A stretch of 6,660 nucleotides of DNA from Euryarchaeota archaeon UBA60 (GCA_002503395.1 DARQ01000032.1:1-6660); one strand, 5' to 3'. Counted from the stretch's first letter, positions 1-6,266 are shown. Notes: generated by a model not told the origin, from the sequence alone. Numbers and translations: made by a program.

Positions 1-1208
1 GTTGGCTGACCACCAAGATTGCCCCCGACCGGCTTTCAGCCGGTGATGAATTCGGTTGTTACGGAATCCCCGGGCAGTCTTGGCAAGCCAATGCCGGAGT
101 TGTTGCTTCGGCTTGTCGCAACTATCTTGAAGAGCGTATTTCGGCCTCTCGATGGGGGGATGACCCGCTCTCAATATACACTCCCTCGGGCTTGAATTAT
201 GCCGACCATGAAGCGATTTCAAACATCGGTTTCAGCGTCCACGGCGATGAAACCGGTCTACCAAATACAGCATGGCACAATGCCAGTGATGCGCCGTTGA
301 ATGTCGAGGATTGGTATAATCTCGGCCGCCGTGGTGGAAGTCTGGAATCTGTCGTCGCCGACTTGGAGCAGGTGCAGTCTGAGGCTATTCTCGGTGGACT
401 TCTCAATTTCTATTGGATTGGCCGCGTCGACGAGGCCACGGTACGCCATGACCGCGACCTCTTGGGATGGTTAGAGGATAGTGACGGATGGTCGACAACT
501 TGGGGTGAAGCATGGTCATATTGGGCCAGCCAGCGTTGCTATCAATTAGCATATAATGACTCTATAGAAGGTGGAGAAAATGGGTTGGCATTCGAATTCA
601 TCCGCTCCAGCGTTTGTATTTCTCAGGATGAGAGGGTCTGGCCAGTCCCTCTGACCTGGATAATCGAATTGAATGGAACTCAGGTGGAGCGGGTCACTTC
701 AGGAGTTGGAAACCTGACTGCTTTTACGGGAGAAGAGATGATTCTAGCCCAGGGCTGGTGGCAGGATGAAAACCTACTCTACCTCACGGTAGCACCGAAC
801 ACCCCCGTCGAAGTCATCACCACAAAATCGGTTGAAGATTTCGATATCACCGGCATCGCCGAGAATTTCAACAATCACTCTTTCGCCATAACCATCGCTG
901 GACATGCAACCGAAGACCTATTCCTGTGGTCGAAACGATTCGACGATTCCAGTCTGCGCTTCACCTGGCTGGTCATCCCCAGAGATGTTGAAGCCCGCCT
1001 CTCTTGGTTACCCATCGTTGGAGTAGTTGTCTTCATCGCCTCGGTAGCGGGAACAGTACTACTGGTGAAGAAAGACCGGCAGAGCCGCTCCCTCCCTCTC
1101 TCTGGAGAACCCTCGCCATCCTCCTTTTCCAGCGTGAATCCCAGCACCGGTTCCAGTTTAGGTTCTGATTCCGAGGTTGCCAAGGGAGATATCAGTGAGA
1201 GTGAATAG
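1..1208 (+). CDS. Membrane-anchored extracellular protein, possibly with a polysaccharide-deacetylase-like region; 5' end missing
   Basis: The reading frame is open from base 3 with no stop upstream, so the gene starts outside the window; a TTG at 192 is internal. About 401 residues are visible. The chain is rich in tryptophan, has four cysteines that could form two disulfides (visible residues 19, 38, 179, 205) and five N-x-S/T sequons, as expected outside the cell. A single hydrophobic helix lies at about residues 337-355, followed by KKDR and a Ser/Pro-rich tail of about 42 residues, which puts the N-terminal part outside and the tail in the cytoplasm. Residues 40-85 run as a helix, YTPSG (59-63), then AISNIGF. 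This resembles the YxPxG segment of NodB-type polysaccharide deacetylases, and WGEAWSYW near 167-174 could close such a domain. The metal-binding part would lie upstream, so this assignment is weak. The gene converges on and overlaps the dehydrogenase gene. Confidence 0.8.
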   Translation, partial: WLTTKIAPDRLSAGDEFGCYGIPGQSWQANAGVVASACRNYLEERISASRWGDDPLSIYTPSGLNYADHEAISNIGFSVHGDETGLPNTAWHNASDAPLNVEDWYNLGRRGGSLESVVADLEQVQSEAILGGLLNFYWIGRVDEATVRHDRDLLGWLEDSDGWSTTWGEAWSYWASQRCYQLAYNDSIEGGENGLAFEFIRSSVCISQDERVWPVPLTWIIELNGTQVERVTSGVGNLTAFTGEEMILAQGWWQDENLLYLTVAPNTPVEVITTKSVEDFDITGIAENFNNHSFAITIAGHATEDLFLWSKRFDDSSLRFTWLVIPRDVEARLSWLPIVGVVVFIASVAGTVLLVKKDRQSRSLPLSGEPSPSSFSSVNPSTGSSLGSDSEVAKGDISESE

Positions 1209-2427
1209 TGCTGTCACGCCGCAGGTCGACGCCAGCCCCCGCTAGGCGATATTCGGCTAGAGGTAGCAATTCCTGCCAGACCTGCTCGGGAGCGAACACG
1301 CCGGGGGGGATATGTCCGGCCAACATCGCCTCGACCGCGGCAATTGTGACCAATCCGGTGGTCCTCGCCATCGACGACCAGCCACCACCGCCACTATCGA
1401 ATAATCTTCCCTGCCAGACTAGATTCTCTGATTCGACCGTGACCGACAGTAAGGTTATCTCAGGCCGTAATGGGTCGAATTCCCATTGTCGATACAATTC
1501 CTGCAAAGTTGCGACGCGATTTTCTCCAGCCAGCGCCCCATCGTCTCGCAGGGTGATGAACCTGTCTATATGCCCCGGCCATCGAAGAGTATACTCGAGC
1601 AGGGTCGGGCAATCGATATCGAGCAGACTGCGCAAGCCATCGGTCAAAAAAGCCTCGAGTTCACCGACCTCGGTATCGGTAAAACTGTGGCGTCGTGATA
1701 ATGCTGGTTCAGCACATAAATCGCCATCGATGCGAATCCGTGCTTCGCGCTCATATTCTGCAATCACATCGCTGGGTGAGAATGGTGCCATGTACGACCA
1801 GCCCTCATCGGGCTGAGCAGGAATACCAGCAACTCGAATCTCAACTTTCAGCGGTTTTTCATCCGCCGCTGCAAGCATTGCACAGGCATTTGCAACCCAC
1901 AGGTTGGACAAGCCCGGCGCGACCCCGACATCGTAGAGTAATGAGCCGCCATTGGCTTTCGCCAAACCATCCATATGGCGCGGGTCCTCAGGTGTGAATG
2001 CCAGATCGACAACCTTGGCGCCGCGCCGTAGTAGTGGTCGGCGGACGAGGTCCCCCAATCTTCCCGGGAGCAGATTGACCCAGATGTCGGCCTGGGTGAC
2101 GTCGAGAATATCCCGGTGAACTTCTCCCACACCAGCGCCGTTGCTCCGTTTTCCGTATCGGGCGCCACCCTCAGATCCTCCACCGTAGCCTTCGACAGCC
2201 GCAGTCCTGCCATCACCATCGATGGGGGCAATATTCCCACCTCCAACAGCGGTGGCGTCGCCGAGAATAGTCTCAGCACCAAGTCTCGCTGCCCACTCAA
2301 GGGACGCCGGGTCGAGGTCAACCAAAGTGACCTGATGCCCGGCCTGATACAACTCACTAACTACCAGACGACCGACAAGTCCGGCGCCGAGCACCCGGAT
2401 TCGGCATGTTCCGTCGGCGTCGGGCAT
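1192..2427 (-). CDS. Saccharopine dehydrogenase / lysine 6-dehydrogenase-like NAD(P)-dependent oxidoreductase
   Basis: The ATG at 2427 is preferred; an in-frame TTG at 2436 would add three residues. Neither has a clear Shine-Dalgarno site. The 411-residue product starts with a Rossmann dinucleotide site, GAGLVG (residues 14-19), with Asp37 at the end of strand 2, which favours NAD over NADP. Later hallmarks of the saccharopine/lysine dehydrogenase family are VNLLPG (117-122), VVDLAFTPED (139-148), DVGVAPGLSN (166-175), YTLRWPGH (279-286), MARTTG (353-358) and GVFAPE (376-381). Family members reduce or oxidise the amino-acid carbon-nitrogen bond in lysine metabolism or related pathways. The substrate cannot be read from sequence, and no lysine-pathway gene lies beside it. 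Residues about 59-102 form a glycine-rich stretch not usual at this place. The gene is divergent from trpS, and its 3' end overlaps the preceding plus-strand gene. Confidence 0.88.
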   Translation of the reverse strand: MPDADGTCRIRVLGAGLVGRLVVSELYQAGHQVTLVDLDPASLEWAARLGAETILGDATAVGGGNIAPIDGDGRTAAVEGYGGGSEGGARYGKRSNGAGVGEVHRDILDVTQADIWVNLLPGRLGDLVRRPLLRRGAKVVDLAFTPEDPRHMDGLAKANGGSLLYDVGVAPGLSNLWVANACAMLAAADEKPLKVEIRVAGIPAQPDEGWSYMAPFSPSDVIAEYEREARIRIDGDLCAEPALSRRHSFTDTEVGELEAFLTDGLRSLLDIDCPTLLEYTLRWPGHIDRFITLRDDGALAGENRVATLQELYRQWEFDPLRPEITLLSVTVESENLVWQGRLFDSGGGGWSSMARTTGLVTIAAVEAMLAGHIPPGVFAPEQVWQELLPLAEYRLAGAGVDLRRDSTIHSH

Positions 2428-2509
2428 GGTACCCAAACATGGTATTCCGCATTTGAGAATGGCGAAGCCTTCATCCGCCGTTTGAGCCCCCCGCGGGACA
2501 GGGACCGCT
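2428..2509. promoter_or_regulatory. Divergent spacer between the dehydrogenase gene and trpS
   Basis: These 82 bp must hold the promoters of both divergent genes, but no convincing TATA box is visible for either. It contains an 8-bp palindrome CCCGCGGG (2490-2497) ending 12 nt before the trpS ATG, and TTTGAG occurs twice. The promoter role is inferred from gene orientation alone. Confidence 0.4.
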
Positions 2510-3892
2510 ATGGGGGGTGAATTGCGTATCGACCCGTGGTCGAGTAATCAGTCGACCGACTATGGCAATATCATCTCTCAATTCGGTTTGCAATCGATGA
2601 GTGATGTCGAGATTCCCAACCCCTCTCACCTACACCGCCGAGGCCTTATTTTCGCCCACCGTGACCTCGATGTTGTACTCTCAGCGCATTCTGCGGGCCA
2701 GCCTTTCGGGGTTCTGACCGGTTTGATGCCAAGTGGTAGGATGCACCTCGGTCATAAGATGGTGATCGACCAGATAAGTTGGTTTCAGAATCTCGGTGCA
2801 GATGTGACGATTACCGTCGCCGACTTGGAATCGAATGCAACCAGAGGCCTCAGTCTGGCGCGAGCTCGAAAGGTGGCGTTGGAGGAATACGTGGCAAATT
2901 ATGCCGCCCTCGGCCTTGATCCCGAGACGACCCAAGTCTATTTCCAATCGACGCGTTCAGCGGTGCAGAAAATGGCTTTCACCTTGGGTCGGCGCACCAA
3001 TCTGTCCGAGTTTGAGTCAATCTACGGTTTTTCCGGTGATACCAATCTCGCCCATGTACTGGCACCTTTGGTGCAGGCCGGTGACATCCTTCACCCGATG
3101 CTCGATGAATATGGTGGTCTGCGACCGATTGTTGTGCCGGTAGGAGTCGACCAGGACCCGCACCTGCGACTTACCCGTGGTTTGGCGGCTAAGAGCAATT
3201 GGTTCAATCTCAATAGCCGCAAGGGTGGCGGGCTGACCATCGGACTATCGGTTCAAGACGACAATGCTGCAGCGCTCGGGATTGCTGGGGACGGTAAACT
3301 CGACCTCAAGGTCCGCCAATCGGTAATAGACAATATTGTTGCCGAGGTCGCCGACCTCGGATTTGCTGATATCTTACCCAATGCCAAGCATGGCTCGATA
3401 CAGATACCCTCGGCGACACAATCCGACCGCTCCAGCGTCAGGATGAAGTTATTGCGCCTCGAGCGCAGTATGGGCGGGCTCGGCTTGATGCAGCCGGCCA
3501 GCACCTACCATCGTTTCGCGGTCGGATTGACAGGAGATAAGATGTCCTCTTCATTACCTAATACGACTATATTCCTCACCGATGATATTGCCGCAGTTGA
3601 GCGAAAGATAAAGCGGGCATTCTCTGGTGGCCAACCGACCGTTGAGGAGCATCGCCGGCTCGGTGGCGACCCCGACATCGATGTTGCATACCAGTACATG
3701 ATGTACTTCTTCGAGCCAGATGATAAATTTCTCGCCGAGGTCAATGCTGACTACCGTTCGGGAAAGATTCTTGCCGGTGAAATGAAGCAGTTATGCATTG
3801 ATCGAGCCTGTGAATGGCTGACAAATCATCATCAACTACGTGATCAAACCGGCCACTTGGTCAACGATTTCCTCGCACCTGATGCAAGATAA
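2510..3892 (+). CDS. trpS: Tryptophanyl-tRNA synthetase (archaeal type)
   Basis: This class I aminoacyl-tRNA synthetase charges tRNA-Trp with tryptophan in the cytoplasm. The 460-residue product opens with RIDPW (6-10), then DYGNIISQFG, the N-terminal signature of archaeal and eukaryotic TrpRS. The HIGH-box is PSGRMHLGH with HLGH at 79-82. TNLSEFESIYGF, PVGVDQDPH (210-218) and RLTR (220-223) follow, and the KMSKS loop is KMSSS (344-348). After it comes RAFSGGQPTVEEHRRLGG, the usual archaeal ending. It is longer than typical archaeal TrpRS (about 380-430): roughly 90 extra residues sit at about 230-323, between RLTR and the YHRF segment. The residue after RLTR is Gly rather than the usual Asp. 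The start is uncertain: ATG 2510 keeps the conserved N-terminus, while the Shine-Dalgarno-like GGGGGTGA (2513-2520) lies just inside the gene. An in-frame stop at 2483 limits any extension. Confidence 0.97.
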   Translation: MGGELRIDPWSSNQSTDYGNIISQFGLQSMSDVEIPNPSHLHRRGLIFAHRDLDVVLSAHSAGQPFGVLTGLMPSGRMHLGHKMVIDQISWFQNLGADVTITVADLESNATRGLSLARARKVALEEYVANYAALGLDPETTQVYFQSTRSAVQKMAFTLGRRTNLSEFESIYGFSGDTNLAHVLAPLVQAGDILHPMLDEYGGLRPIVVPVGVDQDPHLRLTRGLAAKSNWFNLNSRKGGGLTIGLSVQDDNAAALGIAGDGKLDLKVRQSVIDNIVAEVADLGFADILPNAKHGSIQIPSATQSDRSSVRMKLLRLERSMGGLGLMQPASTYHRFAVGLTGDKMSSSLPNTTIFLTDDIAAVERKIKRAFSGGQPTVEEHRRLGGDPDIDVAYQYMMYFFEPDDKFLAEVNADYRSGKILAGEMKQLCIDRACEWLTNHHQLRDQTGHLVNDFLAPDAR

Positions 3893-3947
3893 TCCTGTTT
3901 CAATTCACTTCGCATCAAACATTTGTGGGGGTAGGTGGGGATGGCAT
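3893..3947. other. Convergent spacer between trpS and the ZPR1-domain gene, with a G-rich patch
   Basis: The 55-bp gap separates two genes that end toward each other. It has no hairpin-plus-T-run terminator. On the plus strand, positions 3927-3944 carry G-runs of 5, 2, 4 and 2 separated by 1-2 bases, which could at most form a two-layer quadruplex in the trpS 3' end. A role in ending transcription is speculation. Confidence 0.3.
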
Positions 3948-4547
3948 CTAGATTTCATCGGTTGAGAAGATTGCCGGGTCAGCCCCAACCGGCAGGCGCG
4001 CAAGTTCTTCACCGGTCAATTCCCTGGGTACGGCATTTTCGTGCAGAATCTGGCTATGTCCTCTCGGGTCGAGGAGAACGACATGAATCTCCTCACTGAA
4101 GTCGCCATTTTTCAGCGCCGAAATACGGTCTGATAATTCTTGGCATCGGGAAACTGCATCATCGCCGCCATCTTCGAGCAGGTCTCGGGAAACCAATTCC
4201 ACAACATCGGCAAATCGTACTAAAAGCCCCTCTACATTGGTCACATAGCCAGCATTGCTGGTGCCTGGATTAACCTCGAGGTCGAGTTCAGGAATACAGA
4301 CCGTACACGATGAGGAACGGACTATGCGCGCCGAAAGGACCGAGATATCGTCAATACATATCGACCAGCCTCCAGGCTTGGCGCCATCGGCAGGGATGAA
4401 ATCGGTTTGTCGCCAACCGCACTCATCACAGAGCAGTGTGACCTGTGTATGCTCGCCGAAGTAAGGGATTTCGGCGCTGTGCGCTCGCATCATCAATTTT
4501 CCTTCAGTAAGGCATATCGGGCAGGGAAGTTCCACAACCGAGTCCAT
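3948..4547 (-). CDS. ZPR1 zinc-finger domain protein (archaeal ZPR1)
   Basis: The 199-residue product matches the single ZPR1 module of archaea. The N-terminal zinc site has CPIC (Cys9, Cys12) and CDEC (Cys40, Cys43), with the family motif IPYFG at 27-31 between them. IPELDLEV (85-92), GYVTNVEGLL (100-109) and DPRGHSQI (160-167) follow; these are the conserved beta-sandwich motifs. Eukaryotic ZPR1 has two such modules and acts with translation factor eEF1A as a folding factor; the archaeal role is not well defined. ATG 4547 is chosen over GTG 4556 because a clean GAGGTG site (4554-4559) sits 6 nt before it and would cover the GTG. The gene follows the sepF-like gene by 10 nt on the same strand, so the two are very likely co-transcribed. 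An additional CTVC (81-84) lies in the beta-sandwich and is probably not zinc-binding. Confidence 0.93.
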   Translation of the reverse strand: MDSVVELPCPICLTEGKLMMRAHSAEIPYFGEHTQVTLLCDECGWRQTDFIPADGAKPGGWSICIDDISVLSARIVRSSSCTVCIPELDLEVNPGTSNAGYVTNVEGLLVRFADVVELVSRDLLEDGGDDAVSRCQELSDRISALKNGDFSEEIHVVLLDPRGHSQILHENAVPRELTGEELARLPVGADPAIFSTDEI

Positions 4548-4553
4548 CTTCGA

Positions 4554-4559
4554 CACCTC
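4554..4559 (-). promoter_or_regulatory. Shine-Dalgarno site of the ZPR1-domain gene, overlapping the upstream stop codon
   Basis: Read on the minus strand, TGAGGTG contains both the TGA stop of the sepF-like gene (4560-4558) and the GAGGTG ribosome-binding core. The 6-nt spacer leads to ATG 4547. This arrangement fits translational coupling of the two genes. Confidence 0.8.
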
Positions 4560-5400
4560 ATGCTTCGGCGACGAATGATTCGTTTTCCACCCCTCTGATT
4601 CCCCGGCAACCGGGCGGGAGCAGGAGCAATCTGGAATCGGTTAATTGGATGATCTGACCGCCGATATCACCTTCGATGAAGGTCGATAGTTTATCTATGG
4701 CGATGGCGAATTCAGTCTCTCGGGTTAGTATGCGAGACAGTTCGACGATGACCGCATCACCTTCGCTTACCCAATCGAGAAGTTGTGATACACCTGCCAA
4801 TTCGTGCAGGACCCCGCGGTGGAATACCATCCCATCGCCGAACTGTGGCACCGGCGCCTCGGCAAATAATTCCCCTAGGTCATGATAATCGACATCGGTT
4901 GTCGGCGGGCGATGCACTGTGCTACCGGCACTGGGCATCGAAAAAGTCCTGATTGGTGATGAGCCACGCATCTCATCTGCAACCGAGGGTAGGTTGCCCA
5001 CCTTGCCAGACTCGATTTTCGCCGCTTCGATAATCGATTTAGGTTCATTTGAATCGGTTGCTGAAACTGCATCTGAAGTTGGAGAAGATGCAGTCGTGCT
5101 CGGCTCCGGGGACTCTTGCGATAACTCTGGTGCGGGTGTCGGAGCCGGTTCGAGTGTTGCTTGAATGGCAGTAGATTCGATGTTTTCTGCTGCAAGTGTG
5201 TCTGCTGGTTGCGTATCGGGAGCGCTTCCTGTGGCATTGACAACCGCTTCACGGATCGCCGCGAAGGCATCGAGTGAGGACTGTTGTCGGCCATCTTCCC
5301 CCGCTCCTACTGCGGCTTTATCCCGCCCCCGCCGAGACCCCTTTCTCTCCTTCCTCCGCCGCGCCATGCGGTACTGTGGTCGCTCGTGGCTCAATAACAT
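4558..5400 (-). CDS. sepF: SepF-like cell-division protein with a long disordered N-terminal region
   Basis: The last 85 or so residues (about 194-270 of 280) fit the SepF/DUF552 fold: GDAVIVELSRI (214-224), a helix, FIEGDIGGQI (241-250) with the Gly-Gly pair of the dimer interface, then RLLLLPPG (257-264). In archaea SepF anchors FtsZ to the membrane at the division site. Archaeal SepF is usually short (about 110-150 residues). Here about 190 residues precede the domain: a strongly basic start (MARRRKERK at 12-20), a possible short helix around 43-56 (LDAFAAIREAVVNA), then a low-complexity Ala/Pro/Ser/Thr/Glu linker up to about 160. A classical hydrophobic membrane-binding helix at the extreme N-terminus is not obvious. 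ATG 5400 is kept because a TATA-like element lies at about -26, as for a leaderless transcript; ATG 5367 (MARRRK) is a serious alternative. First gene of a pair with the ZPR1-domain gene. Confidence 0.82.
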   Translation of the reverse strand: MLLSHERPQYRMARRRKERKGSRRGRDKAAVGAGEDGRQQSSLDAFAAIREAVVNATGSAPDTQPADTLAAENIESTAIQATLEPAPTPAPELSQESPEPSTTASSPTSDAVSATDSNEPKSIIEAAKIESGKVGNLPSVADEMRGSSPIRTFSMPSAGSTVHRPPTTDVDYHDLGELFAEAPVPQFGDGMVFHRGVLHELAGVSQLLDWVSEGDAVIVELSRILTRETEFAIAIDKLSTFIEGDIGGQIIQLTDSRLLLLPPGCRGIRGVENESFVAEA

Positions 5401-5421
5401 GAGGGCAGATTCGCAAGCGAT

Positions 5422-5429
5422 GGTTTATC
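5422..5429 (-). promoter_or_regulatory. TATA-like element for a possible leaderless sepF transcript
   Basis: On the minus strand GATAAACC spans -29 to -22 relative to ATG 5400. Archaeal TATA boxes centre about 26 nt before the transcript start, so this would place the 5' end at the ATG. No Shine-Dalgarno site precedes either candidate start of this gene, which agrees with a leaderless message. The match to a strong TATA box is only moderate. Confidence 0.35.
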
Positions 5430-5460
5430 GTCGGGTTGATAAGGGGCTGGCGACACGACA

Positions 5461-5474
5461 CCTCAAGCCTCAAG
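5461..5474. repeat. Tandem 7-bp repeat CCTCAAG x2
   Basis: Two exact adjacent copies of CCTCAAG lie in the divergent sepF/psmB spacer. They could be a regulator half-site pair or chance; only two units are present. Confidence 0.5.
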
Positions 5475-5607
5475 TGCTGCCGCCTCGCAACCTTATCCGT
5501 TGGGGACGTCGGGCTCTTCTGAGGAAAACCAGACAATACTGCAAGGCTCACACCGAACCGTTTGAGAACTGGAAAAACAATTCACAATAATACTCAAGGG
5601 TAAAAAT

Positions 5608-5615
5608 GGAGATGA
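5608..5615 (+). promoter_or_regulatory. Shine-Dalgarno site of psmB
   Basis: GGAGATGA matches the archaeal consensus GGAGGTGA at seven of eight positions and ends 4 nt before ATG 5620. This supports ATG 5620 over the in-frame ATG at 5626. A six-codon out-of-frame ORF (5606-5626) overlaps the site. Confidence 0.8.
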
Positions 5616-5619
5616 AAAA

Positions 5620-6255
5620 ATGGTAATGGACGTAACCCAAGAGCATATGAAGACCGGCACCAGTACCCTCGGAATCTGCTACAAGGGTGGTGCCGTTGTC
5701 GGTGCCGACCATCGGGCTACCATGGGACATTTCATCGCTAACAAGTCGGTCAAGAAGTTATTCCAGATCGATGAAAACCTAGCTTTGACCACGGCCGGTC
5801 TGGTCGGCCATGCCCAGAGCCTGTCGAGAACCTTGGCTGCTGAGACCACCCTGTTCCGCCTCAAGCGCGGCAAGAAGATGACGGTCGAAGCGGCGGCGAC
5901 CCTGACCGCCAATATTCTCTTGGGCCGCCCATATTGGGTACAATTACTGATTGTCGGATGCGATGACACTGGTCCTAGCGTTTACTCGATTGATGGTGCT
6001 GGTGGCTCGATTCCAGATGATTATTGTGCGACCGGTTCCGGCTCACCCTACATGTATGGGGTGCTCGAAGACGGATACAAAACCGGGATGACCCAGAAGG
6101 CAGCCCTGTCTTTGGCTGTCCGTGCCCTTTCCGCCTCCGGTCAGAGAGACTCGGCCAGCGGCAATGGTATGGACTTGGCGGTAATCAACAACAAAGATGG
6201 TTTCCGACAACTTTCCGAGAGCGAGGTCAGCGCTCTGGTCGATTCACTAAAGTGA
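5620..6255 (+). CDS. psmB: Proteasome beta subunit (20S core, catalytic)
   Basis: The product forms the two inner heptameric rings of the archaeal 20S proteasome and carries its peptidase sites. The 211-residue precursor has a 13-residue propeptide ending in KTG; self-cleavage would expose Thr14 as Thr1 in TSTLG. Counting from Thr1, Asp17 and Arg19 lie in GADHRATMG and Lys33 in SVKKLFQID, all at the canonical catalytic positions. GSGSPYMYG and RDSASGNGMD supply the Ser129-type and Asp166/Ser169-type residues. The mature chain of 198 residues is normal for the family, so an active enzyme is expected. The alpha subunit and the regulatory ATPase are not in the window. The gene is followed 91 bp downstream by aCPSF1/FttA on the same strand, a pairing known in other euryarchaea such as Methanothermobacter. 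Start chosen from the Shine-Dalgarno site at 5608-5615. Confidence 0.97.
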   Translation: MVMDVTQEHMKTGTSTLGICYKGGAVVGADHRATMGHFIANKSVKKLFQIDENLALTTAGLVGHAQSLSRTLAAETTLFRLKRGKKMTVEAAATLTANILLGRPYWVQLLIVGCDDTGPSVYSIDGAGGSIPDDYCATGSGSPYMYGVLEDGYKTGMTQKAALSLAVRALSASGQRDSASGNGMDLAVINNKDGFRQLSESEVSALVDSLK

Positions 6256-6266
6256 TTTCACACTCC

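Larger units (their letters stand above)
5401..5619. promoter_or_regulatory. Divergent control region between sepF and psmB
   Basis: The 219-bp gap separates two genes transcribed away from each other. No tRNA or credible coding sequence is visible in it. It contains a perfect tandem repeat CCTCAAG x2 (5461-5474) and an inverted repeat GATAAGG (5438-5444) / CCTTATC (5491-5497) whose arms flank the tandem repeat. Toward psmB the sequence becomes A-rich (about 5569-5607), where the psmB promoter probably lies, though no single TATA box stands out. Confidence 0.5.

Noticed and set aside
192..194. TTG at 192 as the true start of the first gene
   Set aside because: The same frame is open through 63 upstream codons with similar composition to the window edge, and no Shine-Dalgarno site precedes the TTG.
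1848..2357. Second minus-strand frame of 169 codons inside the dehydrogenase gene, considered as a frameshift or an overlapping gene
   Set aside because: The main frame keeps conserved motifs on both sides of and within this stretch; the alternative translation shows no family features.
2116..2520. Plus-strand open frame of 134 codons across the start of the dehydrogenase gene
   Set aside because: It lies opposite a gene with clear Rossmann and family motifs, has no recognisable domain, and runs through the divergent spacer.
4301..4310. Extra CxxC in the ZPR1-domain protein as a second zinc half-site
   Set aside because: It falls in the beta-sandwich motif next to IPELDLEV, where the family does not bind zinc, and there is no partner cysteine pair.
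5401..5580. Possible tRNA or RNase P-like RNA (a GAGGAAA segment near 5521)
   Set aside because: No T-loop signature, acceptor-stem pairing or other conserved RNase P elements could be found on either strand.
5318..5590. Open frames on both strands in the sepF/psmB spacer
   Set aside because: They extend into the sepF coding region in other frames, have no ribosome-binding sites and no recognisable protein features.
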